This document shows, piece after piece, positions 12,614-23,229 of a DNA stretch of 64,000 bases. The stretch covers positions 91,753,235 through 91,817,234 of the forward strand of contig OY829326.1 in the NCBI GenBank assembly GCA_963691655.1. The letters run 5' to 3'. The notes under the pieces are model-generated. The model saw nothing but the letters and a program-made list of their open reading frames with translations. It was not told the origin of the DNA and made no database searches. This DNA is from Toxonevra muliebris (lineage: Eukaryota > Arthropoda > Insecta > Diptera > Pallopteridae). The position numbers and the translations under genes were made by a program. How positions within the stretch are numbered: position 1 is the stretch's first letter; each line of letters starts with the position of its first letter.

Positions 12614-12619
12614 TACTTA

Positions 12620-13770
12620 CATTTCCCATAGCTGTTTTGTGAGTATTTCTTTGTAATATTTTAATTTGAAACAATGAGTCAAAGACAATAGCTGTAGCTG
12701 GTATTATAAGTGGGGGGGATTAACTTATATTTTGTACTCAAATATAGAAAGTATAAAACTAAAAAATATTTAATATTTTTAAATTTCATTGCTTATGAAA
12801 GTAATGCATTCTTTGAAGTCGTTTTGCTGACAACTATTAGCATAACAAAGTCACATCTTCCGACGAAAGGCAATAAGGCAACCCGCACTTAGGTACATAC
12901 ACATGCGTACGTATGTATGCGTGTCTGCATTTTTTAGCATTGGGCTGCTGATGTTTTTGTTTGTGGCATCCGGTATATCCGCTCCATTGTCAGGTTAAAG
13001 TAACAAATTGATTTTATTTATCAATTTGTGTATGTATATTTTTTTTCAACTCTCATTTTTTGCTTTTGTTTGTTTAATTTTACCCGCTGTTTTCCATGTT
13101 AAAAACTTTACACGCATTTTTTGTCGTTAAGCTTGTTTTTGTTGCTTTTTGGTGTTTATTCGCTTGCTCGATTTGTTTTTGTTTTTGTTTTTTTTGTTTT
13201 TTTCCTGCTTGACTTTTACCTGGAAAATCAATTAAATTGGCTTTAATTAAAAAAATGTGAAGTAAGTAAACATAAAGCAGCAGCATGCACATATATAAGT
13301 ATACAGTAATCCCCAGGTAACTTAACCTCATGTAGTTGCGTTCTCCTTTTCATCCCGTTTCGTAGTTTTCAAAATTTTTTCAGTACAAAACATATAAATA
13401 TTTTCCGGTTGATTACATTCCTAGGATTATTGAATCAAAACCACAAGTTTAACATTTTAGTTGACGCAATTAACCGGAGATTATTGTAAATAAAAAAGTC
13501 CATAACAGAGGCTGTGTTTTCTGCTTGGCTTTGTGCAAAAGTTTGTGGCTTTTAATAGCTTGATAATATTCAATTGAAAATATTTAATACATTTATTTAT
13601 ATATTTTTTTATAGAAATTTGCATAGTCATGCTTAGTAAGTTTTGGTTCATTTCTCAATATCCTGTTAAGCACTAAATAGAACTAACTATTACACTAACA
13701 GTTGGTTAAAGTTTTAGTTAGGGCTTAATCAAACATTGAGAAAACGGTGATTACTGTTACAGCTGTAAAT
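12620..13770. other. Non-coding AT-rich stretch
   Basis: No gene or element was recognised. Poly-T and TTTTTG-rich tracts occur around 13140-13210. The minus-strand open frame over 13080-13331 is low-complexity K/Q and looks like chance. Confidence 0.45.
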
Positions 13771-13779
13771 ACCCAGAGT

Positions 13780-14010
13780 CAAAAGAAAAAAACTATATTC
13801 CATTTACTCTGCGAATGTTCGGCTTTAGGGTGAAACCCTTAGGCATACCATATTTCAGCAGCCAAAGAGAACTTTATGAAATATGCGTGAACAAATAAAC
13901 AAACTTCATAAATCTATCGGGATGGATATAATCTCTACGTAAGGCCCAAAAACCACCTACACCAACAATCAACTAAGTAGATGTGTGGTATCAAAATAGC
14001 TGACAAGCGC
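13780..14010 (+). pseudogene. LINE 3'-terminal remnant
   Basis: After a one-base frame correction the plus strand reads IFHLLCECSAL, the His/Cys block of the zinc-binding C-terminus of RNase H-type LINEs. It closely resembles the HLLCECPAL block of the better-preserved LINE at 48.2-49.3 kb. Downstream, a short segment like NFINLSGWI and then gtgtggtatcaaaatag recall that element's C-terminus and 3' UTR (ggtatcgcaatgg). Several stops and frame changes are present. This is a decayed 3' piece. Confidence 0.45.
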
Positions 14011-14019
14011 TAATTAGGT

Positions 14020-15140
14020 TCGTGACTCGAACCAACCAGATAAGTTTATATAAAGTGCAACTACATATGTACTTGTATGTGAAACTTTACATGAATGCAC
14101 CTCGCAAGTGATTTTTTGGACGTATCGTATGGAGTAAACTGTCAAAATTTTTTTTTGTTTAAATGTAAAAAATAAGCGAAAAGCTAAAATTTATGAAACT
14201 TTAGGAATAAGTTCAGTTTTATAATTTGAATACTTTTGCTCATCTTCCATTTGATTTTCTGTTGTACATCAAAAAACAGCGGCAAGTTACTCAAGGTTGT
14301 ATTCACAATCGCATCATTTGCGCATGTAAAGCATTGTGCAAATTAATTTTCATATGATATTTGACAGCTCTACGGTTTGTGAACTTGCATGAATACTTTA
14401 TTATTTGCCGTGTGGATATACATATCAACTTATTTTTTTTGTAAATTATATGGACATTTGCCTGAATAATTTTAATTTATTAGCATCTTGCGATGACAGA
14501 GAATGAGGTGGAAAAATACATATTTGCTCTAAACAACTAAAGAAATGAGCATAATATTAATGGAGGGAATAATATAACTTTATTAATGAAATTCAATAAA
14601 ACAATAAAAACGAGGCAAAAGAAAAGGAACGTGGCAAAATAATTTTTCGGTGGCCAATATCAAGGATTAAAAATTCAAATACAAAACTTAGTGCACTCAA
14701 AGAGAATGAATCGTTTTGCAATTGCGAGTATAATAGCGGAATGATAGCAGAATGAGTGAGATAGTGACATGAAATTTTAAGAGTTCATTTACAAATTTCG
14801 AATACATAATAGTTATCATTTAAAGAGGAAACCTAGAAAGGGCAAAAAATCAGTTTATCAATTTTTGTGTTTTCTTGAAGCTTGAAATCTTAAGATTATG
14901 TGGTGAAATTTTCAAGAAAAAATTCGAAGAAATAACGGCTGCGTGCCGCCACATCGGAAGAAGTCATTGCTCAATTTTAAAATGCGTTTTTTTGGAAACC
15001 ATGTTTTTCAAATCGGCGACCAAAATATTTCGACAACCATTGAACCAATTGACTAAAAATTTTGTGATTATTATATATGTACATAATTATCTAGTCTTTG
15101 TTGTAAGAATATGTTTCGGATCAACATAAGATCGTAGACC
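14020..15140. other. Non-coding stretch
   Basis: No recognisable gene. The 84-codon open frame at 14875-15129 has no known domain. A GGTTCG..CGAACC mini-palindrome lies at about 14019-14035. Confidence 0.4.
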
Positions 15141-15153
15141 AATACATCAGCGC

Positions 15154-15320
15154 CGTGGTATTTATGAAATCTCTTGTTCAGATTGCAGCAAAGAATACAT
15201 TGGACAAAGTAGAAGAGCGGTTGCAATCAGATTTAGCGAACATCTTCGTTCCGTACGAAATAAAGAATTGCACCGAGAAAAACACTATGATTTTAACAGT
15301 TCATCGCTGTTGTTAAGAAA
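15154..15320 (+). pseudogene. Penelope-like element GIY-YIG endonuclease fragment
   Basis: An open plus-strand frame encodes a compact GIY-YIG nuclease core. GIYEISCSDC begins at 15157, KEYIGQSRR follows about ten residues later, and then comes RFSEHLRSVRNK. The GIY and YIG tyrosines, the Arg after YIGQ and the His of the SEH segment are all in the places known for Penelope-like retroelements, which carry this domain after the reverse transcriptase. The paired cysteines before YIG (CSDC) are also typical of the Penelope class. No reverse transcriptase lies upstream and the frame is lost after about 15320, so it is a truncated remnant. Bacterial GIY-YIG proteins are less likely given the surroundings. 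Confidence 0.75.
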
Positions 15321-15831
15321 ATCTGTTGTATTGAACGCAATTTGTTGGATTTAACAGTTTTTTATTTTGTATTGACAGTTTTCGTCTGTCGTTATCTGTT
15401 GAATATTTAGTTCATAACCCTGCCAGACAGGGCTAATGGAAACTCCAATACAGTAACAACATTTTTTGCTTTCACTAACACAATTTCAAAACTTTGAGTA
15501 TTTCAAATTTGTATATCTTACTCTATCTCGCATAGATATCTCCTTAAGTTTAGGTAGGCTATAAATTGTCCCAACTTTTGCTTAGTTTTTTACGCATGTT
15601 TTAACCCACTTCGAAAAGTTGAAATTACTTATAGTCATATAGTTTAACATTTTATTTACAGTTTCTCATTCAGCTGTCAGTGCTATAAACCTACAAAAAT
15701 TTTGTGCAACTGGAGTTTTTATTTTCTTTAAAATCGTGTGCCTCAAAGAGTTAACAAACAGTAATTAGTGCTCGAAACATTGAAAGAGGAAAACAAACAA
15801 AATTCGTTAAAAGTAAATTTGGTTACTTGGC

Positions 15832-15905
15832 ACAGTTGGTAAGCGTGTTGTTCGACAGTCATTACGCGAATGTTTTTCGGACACAGGTTCGAGCCTGGGA
15901 AAAAG
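15832..15905 (+). repeat. tRNA-like SINE head
   Basis: This segment resembles a degraded tRNA gene. A box A-like motif (tggcacagttggtaagcg) is followed about 50 bases later by a near-perfect box B (ggttcgagcct). The arms do not fold into a proper tRNA that I can see, so a SINE head or tRNA pseudogene with internal RNA polymerase III promoter boxes is more likely than a working tRNA. Confidence 0.5.
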
Positions 15906-16027
15906 CAATTCAAGAAAAAATAATTTAAAACGATAATAATAAATAAAAAGATTAATTGAACAAAAAGAAAAAATAATTCAAAAATAACAAATTTTTTTTT
16001 GATTATGAAATTTATTTAAAAAAAAAT

Positions 16028-16112
16028 GTAAAAAGAAATTTGTGGGATTTGAACTTTTGCTACAAGTGGCTGCGTGCTTGCTTGCGCACTAGACAACTAG
16101 GCTATAGCGTGA
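16028..16112 (-). repeat. tRNA-like SINE head, minus strand
   Basis: On the minus strand a box A-like motif (tagcctagttgtctagtg) is followed by a box B-like gttcaaatccc. It lies 120 bases from, and opposite in direction to, the tRNA-like segment at 15.83 kb, and the two differ in sequence. It resembles the heads of the SINE copies at 57.3 and 57.9 kb. Confidence 0.5.
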
Positions 16113-16261
16113 AGAATTTTGGCACTTAATAATTTTTAGTTTAGTTTTTTCAAATCAACAGCACATTGTCTCTTAATATAACAGAGTTCACTTTTAGATG
16201 GGATTTAACAGCAAAATCTGTTGGTTTAATATCCTTTCCGTTTGAAATAACAGCATTTTTT

Positions 16262-16925
16262 CCCTCAGTGTGAACAAAGTAATAGCAGCTCATGTTTGTG
16301 ACACAAATAATTGGAAACCTCATGCAATTGTATATTTTGACGGCTCCGGAACAGAATTCGGTTCGGGTTCTGGAGTCTTCATTGAAAATGATGGAGTGCA
16401 CCTTCACTTCTCTCTTGGGTTGTATGCTTCTGTTTTTCAAGCAGAACTTTTTGCAATCATCAAGGCAGTAGACCATGTTATTGATAATGGTTGGAGAGAA
16501 AAGAGTATCTGTGTATTTAGTGACAGGCAGACTGCTCTTAAATTCTTGCTTAATCCTCTCACCACATCTAAGCTGGTTATGCTTGATTGTTTTGGACAAC
16601 ACAAAAGCTTGTTGTTGATATGGATTCCTGGACACCCAGGAATTTCAGGAAATTAATCTGCTGACCTTCAGGACAGAAAGGGTTCGGAAACTGGTTTCCT
16701 GGGCCCAGAGCCTGTACTCTCTTTGTCGTCTACAGCCGTCAAGACCACCAGTAATGAGTGGGTCGACTTGACCCACAATCGTAAATGGGAGGACCTGAGG
16801 GGCTTTAGATAGACAAAGACCATGTTATCTGCTATCACTTAACAGAAAGAGCTGTATGCAACTGGTGGGATTATATACAGGTCATTTCTCTTGGGCCAAA
16901 CATTTGCATATGATTGGCCTGGCGA
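16262..16925 (+). pseudogene. LINE RNase H domain, broken
   Basis: The plus-strand frame holds an RNase H domain of the I/R1/LOA LINE type. YFDGSG has the first Asp (residue 24 of the ATG-started frame at 16270). FQAELFAIIKA has the Glu. VFSDRQTALK has the second Asp, and LIWIPGHPGISGN the catalytic His region. The frame then meets a stop at 16654-16656 where the family usually has NE.AD; SAD, with the last Asp, follows the stop. Weaker homology continues through a second stop to a TGHF..LGQ/HLHMIGLA segment near 16920, in two frames. The reverse transcriptase is missing. At its 3' side it runs straight into a mariner fragment. Confidence 0.75.
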
Positions 16926-16926
16926 C

Positions 16927-17229
16927 CGTGATGACGTCGCAAAAGACATGATTTGCGAGGCTGTATCCGATCCCACATTCATCAAATTGATTATTACTGG
17001 AGACGAGACGTGGGTTTATGAGTACGACGCGTAATCCAGACATTTTTGACAAAAAATGGAACAAATTCCATCCAACAGCCACCGAATTCCCTGTGACTTC
17101 TTTCTGTTCAATCGAGTTAAAAAACCATTACGGGGAACGCGTTTCAGCAGCCGAGAGGAAGTAATGGAAAAATCGTAGGAAGCGATGAAAGTTGAAGTTG
17201 AAGAAAGCCTTGGAAAGCTATCTTCAACA
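16927..17229 (+). pseudogene. Mariner transposase fragments, internally deleted
   Basis: Two pieces of a mariner transposase lie in order on the plus strand. The first (about 16930-17030) includes SDPTFIKLIITGDETWVYEYDA, with the first catalytic Asp in GDETW. The second (about 17090-17215) includes PCDFFLFNRVKKPLRGTRF, with the third Asp, followed by REEVMEK and a stop. The stretch that would carry the second Asp is missing, so the copy is deleted and dead. It is sandwiched between LINE and hAT fragments. Confidence 0.7.
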
Positions 17230-17230
17230 T

Positions 17231-17370
17231 AAAACGTGGTGATTCATCAAAAAGCATTTCCATTGTCAAATTTTGTTTTAAAATTGATGTGTTTACCCAA
17301 CTCGTCCGCAAATGTTGAAAGATCATTTTCAAAAGACGATTTAAATAAAACTAAGTGCAGAAATCGCAAT
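17231..17370 (+). pseudogene. hAT transposase C-terminal dimerisation fragment
   Basis: The plus-strand frame contains LPNSSANVERSFS followed by KTKCRNR. This is the signature of the hAT-family dimerisation region at the end of these transposases (usual form LP.SSA..ER.FS...K.RNRL). Only about 45 residues are recognisable. It directly follows the mariner fragment. Its own element ends were not found. Confidence 0.65.
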
Positions 17371-17379
17371 TAAATCTGT

Positions 17380-18265
17380 TTTATATTCTTAATATAAATG
17401 AATATGCAAACATATTTAAAGCAAACAAATTTGAAATTACGATTTTTTCGTACAATTTTGTCGATTTTTGAAATGAAGTTTCTGGCAACACAGTTTGTGA
17501 TACTAAAAAACCAAATCAATTACAGTCAAATTTATACTCTAGCCCCGCCATAATTTAGCATTGAAATTATTTAACTGAACAGGAGTTAAAAAGGAGTTAA
17601 ATGCGGTCTGAGCTTATATTAACTTAAGGAACAAGAATCTGTCTAAATATACTCCGATTTTAAAACATATGTGCATATATTTACATAAATCATTTCCTAT
17701 AAATGAAATTCTCAAAATTCATAAATTATTTATCCTCGCTCCATCTAAACATCCTTATTAATTTCAAATAATTATTTTCCCTTGCTTTTTAATTAATTAT
17801 ATTTTAATAATTATGAACCATATGTAGGTTGCAAAATATAATAAACATACAAAAATAACATATTCTCAATGCTTTCTGGTATTAATATGAATAATTTTAT
17901 TACGACCCTTGTAAAAAATTCTCCGCCTCTTTAGCAAAAGCGGTAACAGTAACAATAACAATAAATTTCCTCTCATCATATCATTTTCAGTAGTTGTGCG
18001 CCTCTTTCACATATTTGTTATTTGTGTAAATCATCCCATTCAAGCTTCCGCCGCCCATTGTGAGTGACTACCATGAGTACGAGTATGCGGTGTACATACA
18101 CCTTGACAGGATGCCCATTTATTCACGCTCACCTTCATGCACGTTAACGTTATGGTTGTTGTTGTCGTCACTGCCGTTGTCAATTTCATCTCCTCTCTGG
18201 ATTCATTCTCTTTGATGTTGCTATAATGGGGGTGGCAAGGATAGATAACACGTCACGAGGCATCA
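17380..18265. other. Non-coding, possible promoter-proximal region
   Basis: No gene was seen. From about 17990 the base composition becomes more balanced than in the flanking DNA (for example 18040-18240), lying 0.8-1 kb before the predicted start site. This could be a regulatory region for the gene at 19.07 kb, but that is inference from position and composition only. Confidence 0.3.
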
Positions 18266-18269
18266 AAGT

Positions 18270-18295
18270 ATGTGTGTGTGTGTGTGTTTGTGTGT
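18270..18295 (+). repeat. (TG)n microsatellite
   Basis: A TG dinucleotide run with one TT interruption. Confidence 0.9.
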
Positions 18296-18333
18296 TCGGT
18301 GCCAAACTGTCTCGCACGAAATCAAAGAGTATG

Positions 18334-18350
18334 CGAGAGAAAGAGAGAGT
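18334..18350 (+). promoter_or_regulatory. GAGA-type repeat
   Basis: gcgagagaaagagagagta is a cluster of GAGAG motifs of the sort bound by the fly GAGA factor. It lies about 0.7 kb upstream of the predicted transcription start. Short GA runs are also common by chance. Confidence 0.35.
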
Positions 18351-19031
18351 AAGTCAATTTCGAATTTGAGTTTCGAATTTGCGAGAAAACGCTACTAGTT
18401 GCGAGCATTCAAGGTTAATAGTACTGATATGAGCATAAGTAGAAAAGAGTGTAAATGCTAGAGAGAGATGGAAAACTAAGTGAAATAGCGTGCACAAAAT
18501 GTCCAACAGGTAGACCTTGAGCCTAAAAATATGCAACAGTTTTTTGTTTGTATGTTGCATGTTTTTTTTTTTTGTTTTTAATGGATTGAAGGCATGTGTA
18601 ATAATGAAGGGGATTGATGTTATTAAGGAAAGAGATTGTGTTTCTTTTCAAGTACGCATTTGTCCATAAGTGGATAAATGGAATTTCGAAACTAAGTTTA
18701 ATTGCAAAAAAGATAAGGCCTAAAAGCCCAAACAGAATGTCCCAATTATGTCATATATTTTTTACTGATAATTTTTATTGTAGATTTCGGTATTTTTTGG
18801 TAGCATCCCTCCCCATCGCCCACTTTACCAGTATGTATGTGTATTTTTCTACCTTTCCATTACTTTTTTTCTATATCTACACCAAACGCACTTCGTAAAG
18901 CAAGCAACAGCTTAATGTCCTGTTGCTTCCATCACTCGTACATTTATCGTTTAACTCCATTGAGCATAAGCTCCTCCTGAGCACTACTGCATGCTGTGGT
19001 TCCGACCTTTATTTTCGAACTTCCTCAATGG

Positions 19032-19068
19032 TATAAAAGCGTGCGCAACACGTCGCTAACAATCAGTC
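19032..19068 (+). promoter_or_regulatory. TATA box plus initiator core promoter
   Basis: TATAAAA at 19032-19038 is followed by TCAGTC at 19063-19068. The initiator A (+1) at 19065 places the TATA box at about -33 to -27. This is the spacing and sequence of arthropod TATA/Inr promoters (initiator consensus TCAGTY). No clear DPE was seen at +28. Downstream sequence is purine-rich and leads into a leader that ends in a good translation start context, which supports a real polymerase II promoter. A chance match cannot be excluded without transcript data. Confidence 0.6.
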
Positions 19069-19942
19069 ATCCTTGGGTTGCTGTGCTGTGTCGAATGTAC
19101 TTTGACCTGAGCGCTGCCAGTTTTACCCTGGGGTGAGGGAGAAGAAACTTATCTTAAGAGGAAAAGTAAAGTACAAAACTAAAAATTGTGATTTTGTTAA
19201 ATAATAACAGTGAACAAGAGATAAAGTAGCAGCTGAAGAACAAAAACGAGAACGAAATAAAGAAAAAGAGAGTGTGCCGACTGAAAGCTGTGAATGTGCT
19301 GCAAAGTGTTTGAATAGAAACTCAGCAACAGTGAAAGTGTAAGGTTGCTCACAGCGCATGGAAAACATTTCAAAATTGAACATTTGATTTTGAGAAAAGA
19401 GCAACAAGTAAAAATTCACAGTAGCACAAAAACATAAAACGCTTAGTGTAGCAATGGAATGCTTTTAAATGAGGAACAGTATTAATTTTTTAACAATGGC
19501 TTTAAACAGAAATGCAATAAATTACGTGGTTTTAAGGAAAATAAAAACAAAAACCAAAATTCTTTTTGTGCAAAAATTTGCACACAAATTAGTTAAATTT
19601 TAAAAAGTCATTATAATAATAAAAAAAAATAAAATAAATAAATAAATATAAACAAAAGTAGAGAAGAAATAAATTGGAATTACATACTACTAAAAAATCG
19701 TTTGTTAATTAAATTGTTCCTGTTCAAATTGTGCAAATTTTAACTGTTCAAATATAATAATAAATTATATATACGTTATATGAAGAGATTAGATATGCAA
19801 TTACAAAATTAGTTATTTATAAACGGTTTCCAATTTTCAACATTTGTATACTTCAAAGCATTAAACAAAAATTTGAAAAAATACAAACAAAAACAAATTT
19901 TAAACTAACAAAAGCAAACAAAAGTCATACATAAATCAAAAT
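19065..19942 (+). other. Putative first exon: long 5' leader ending in a split ATG
   Basis: From the initiator at 19065 to 19942 runs an A-rich leader of about 878 nt. It ends ATCAAAAT followed by GTAAGTA. The sequence around 19936-19943 (atcaaaATG) matches the fly start context, and the G of ATG is also the first base of a near-perfect 5' splice site. A spliced transcript would therefore keep AT and take the G, or another base, from the next exon. The leader has several upstream ATGs with short frames: 19095-19136 (13 codons), 19294, 19358, 19453, and a 35-codon frame at 19496-19603. Many upstream frames are common in developmental and neural fly genes and would dampen translation. No downstream coding exon is visible in the remaining 44 kb, so the gene's identity is unknown. 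A non-coding RNA first exon is the main alternative. Confidence 0.45.
19496..19603 (+). CDS. Upstream open reading frame, 35 codons, in the putative leader
   Basis: The frame starts ATGGCTTTAAAC after a reasonable context (aacaATGG) and ends at TAA 19601-19603. The peptide is basic (many K and R) with no recognised domain. It is the longest upstream frame in the putative leader. Its only likely role is regulatory, and it may equally be chance. Confidence 0.2.
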   Translation: MALNRNAINYVVLRKIKTKTKILFVQKFAHKLVKF

Positions 19943-22590
19943 GTAAGTACAGCCTTTTCGTTCTAATTGATTACAAAAATTTATTATTTTGCTTTAGTTC
20001 TGAAAAAAATATTATGAAAAATTTAAGTATCAATAAAGTATTAGGGGTATTCAACCACAGAATGGTGCAGAAGAAGTTCTTCTCAACATTTTCATAAAAA
20101 GCAAAAAAATTGATTCTGAATAGTACAAAACTTTTCAGAAATTATAGCTTACCAAAAAAATTAATTTAAAACTATACTTCTAAACTAGCAGGGATAGAAT
20201 TATGACAAGAAGAAAAAATACGAAGCAAATACATCCATGAAGTTTGGTTGTTCATTGAATTTAAAATATGAATGAGTAAGCATTTTTTATTTTAACTTTT
20301 GATTTATTAATTGTTTCCAAATTCTACTACAAAATATTGCAATTACGATAATATTAAATATTTCTTATGAGCATAAACGCCTACATAAATAAGCAAATCA
20401 ATAAGTTAAACACAACACTGTCAATATGTATTCCCTTTCCCATATTTGCAAATCTGATTAGATCTTATGGTTTTAAAGCTGTTTGTCTCTTAAAAGTCCA
20501 GGGTCAAACATACTAATTCTAGTTCAACAAAAAAATGATTTGCCTTCCCTTCACACTATTCCTTTCAGACACAAACAATTTCAATTCCTAAAAATGACCC
20601 TGATGGCTGTAGATGACAGAGAAATTACGGACCAAAGAAACCTTTGTCGGGAAATCAGCAAATTCATATAAAGATTCCACGGAGCTACCGTGGGTCTTGG
20701 AACCCATACCAACAGCAAGTTTAGGATTTTCTCTACAATTAAAACGGCATTTACATTGCAGAACTAGTTTTTAAGCAATCTACCTTTCAACGAAGACACA
20801 GAATCTCTCTTCTGTCCATTTACTATTAATCTAATGCTTGTTTGTAAAAATTTCTTTCCGAACAACACAAAAATATAATCCAATTAAAAAAAATAATATG
20901 ATCCTCTCTTTGAACACAGACTCAAGAACCCAAACCATTGTCTATTATTGAAAGCATTAGTGAGAATGTGCTGTGGCTATACAATACGGGAGCAGTTCCC
21001 AGTAAGAGCCAGGTATATGCTTCTCGAATTTTTATTGGGTTTGGATTTCATAAGATGGTCTTATTTCCAGTATCTTCAACATTGTCATCAATACCTTAAC
21101 AAGTATCATACTAATACTCATTGTATTCAAATCTAGAAATAGTTTTGAGTTGCTCTTCTTTAGCAAAAATATTAAGCAACGCAGCTAAAAAAGGGGCAAT
21201 TGTGACTCAAAAGGTTCCCCCGAAACAGATATCTTTTAGTCGCATTCAAATGAAAGGGTTAGCCCTTTTATTTCTAGAAATCCAATCTTAAGGTTCATTG
21301 TGGTCTTGTTTTCGAGATAAATTGATAGCATCTTGATTGAGATTTTGGACTCTAAAACCTTAACCACGCAGGATTCTAATGGATATGCCAGAAAAAGTAC
21401 AGCATCTTTAATAACTCATCAAACATACATTTAAAAACTTATTCTGAAAATAATGGCTGTTTAATATTTCTGCATAAGCTTTTTTCTATGACTCGAAATT
21501 ATTAGATTTTAATTTTCTAGTTGAAGTTTTGAAAATTAACAAAAAATAGTAAATATATATAATTTGCATTTGAAATGATAAATTTGACTAGGTAAAATAG
21601 CAAACTTCTCATTAAAATTGTAATTATGCAAGCCTCTGTGATCGTATATAGGGGGTGCGTTTTGGGGGTTCTGATTCCTCTGAAACTTTCTTCCAACTAT
21701 TGATATTATTTGGCAAAAAAAAAAGACGAAATAAAATTTATAGTCTATTGAATGGTTTTGAAATATTTTTTACTTCTATTGCTTTTTTCTTCTTAAAAGT
21801 TCGAAATATGAGAAGAAAAAAGTTCAAATTTAACTTACGCTATGCAACCAAATTTGATTTGTTGTCTTTGGCATTGGGTTTGACTTCGAATTCAAAAAGA
21901 GAAGTTGTTGCTAAGCAATCTGTTTTTTTTTTAAGTTTGAAAAGCTTAAAAATTAATTAAAAATAGAATGAATCATCGGGTCCTTGTAAATTTATACTTA
22001 TTTGAAAGGTAATAAAAACCAATGGAAATTATGATTAAAAAAAAAAAAGAGAGGCATGTGATTTTCTTAAAAAAATTTTATAATATAATTAATAGCACAT
22101 CAAAATAGAGTCTTGACAAGATTGTCGAAACGACAAATGGAAATAAAAAGTTCATAACCCCTATTAGTAGGACAGAAATATAAAAACTATGAATGCGGGT
22201 TTGCTTAGCAGAACTTCATTTTTTAGATTCCGAACCAAAAATTTATGCCAAAAAATGAGTCGTTCGGTTTTGTTGAAGAGCGTTTACAATAAAGAAATTT
22301 GAAAAAATTTATTCATATTTAAGGCTCAGAAATAAAACCCTACTCCTCCTCCCCGCTAGTGATTGTATTTCATTTCTTGTAAGATAACCCCCCTCGAAAA
22401 AATACTGGCTACGGCCCTGCAAGTCTCTATACATTTTTCACAAGCTACACATGACTAAACTTTCCTTTTTTACTTATAACAATTTCTAAAACAATATTTT
22501 TATACAATTTTATGACAGAGAAAGTTTATTGCTCATGATATTGTGTACCTAGAATTAACTATGCATACTTTATTGGACGGATGGCCACCG
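19943..22590 (+). other. Putative first intron, beginning
   Basis: GTAAGTA at 19943-19949 is a strong 5' splice site. The sequence after it is AT-rich with no coding region that I recognise. The plus-strand frame at 20483-20671 and the open stretch after it have no known domain. The matching acceptor was not identified. Confidence 0.35.
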
Positions 22591-22592
22591 TA

Positions 22593-23196
22593 TGTTACAC
22601 TATACAACACTGATTTTTACCCATCTCTAAAGTCGTAGCAGTTTTGTCGTAGACACTCAGGTTTTCGAGATTGACCATTGCAGACAACATTTCCAAAACA
22701 CAAAACAGACAAAATGTGAACAGTACTGAATTCTTTGTTTAATTAAAAGCAATTTTATGCATTAAGATTAATTGTTTCTAGCTCCTAAAGTAGAGTTCGG
22801 AAACCCATCGCTAAATACTTAAATTTTGCGCAAGAATTTACGCTCTCGATTCATAAAAAATTCAGCAATGAGATATTTCGTTTTCAGCACGTAATAATGA
22901 CCAAAAAATAGGTAATTCGAAAAAAGCGTTTTTTGGTCAGAATTTCAAATTTAAATCTCTATAACTTTTGATTGAAATGGAAAAGAGAATCAAATAAACT
23001 CTTAAATTAAAGATAATTTAATTGCCTTTTTGGAAAGATATAGATATGAAAAAATGGGCTATATCTCAAAAACCTGAGTTGCTACGACAAAACTGCTACG
23101 GCAGATTCGGATTCAGCGAACCAAAAGACATTAGGTACCATCAACTTTGGAGATGGGTATTGTCATTTTTTTCATTTTGTTGTGTAGTGTTATGGC
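22593..23196. mobile_element. Foldback/TIR element, about 0.6 kb
   Basis: The inner arms are clear: gtcgtagcagttttgtcgta..actcaggtttt at 22632-22675 is matched in reverse complement at about 23058-23102. The outer segments also pair: acactatacaaca..ttacccatctctaaag at 22598-22631, against ctttggagatgggta..tgttgtgtagtgt at about 23143-23190. The right arm carries about 35 extra bases. The roughly 400-base core has no recognised protein. This is most likely a non-autonomous DNA transposon. Exact ends and target duplication are uncertain. Confidence 0.6.
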
Positions 23197-23229
23197 ATTT
23201 AAAATACACAAACAATTTTCTATAATTTT

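Noticed and set aside
16150..16635. 161-codon minus-strand open frame opposite the LINE RNase H
   Set aside because: Antisense shadow; the plus strand has the conserved motifs.
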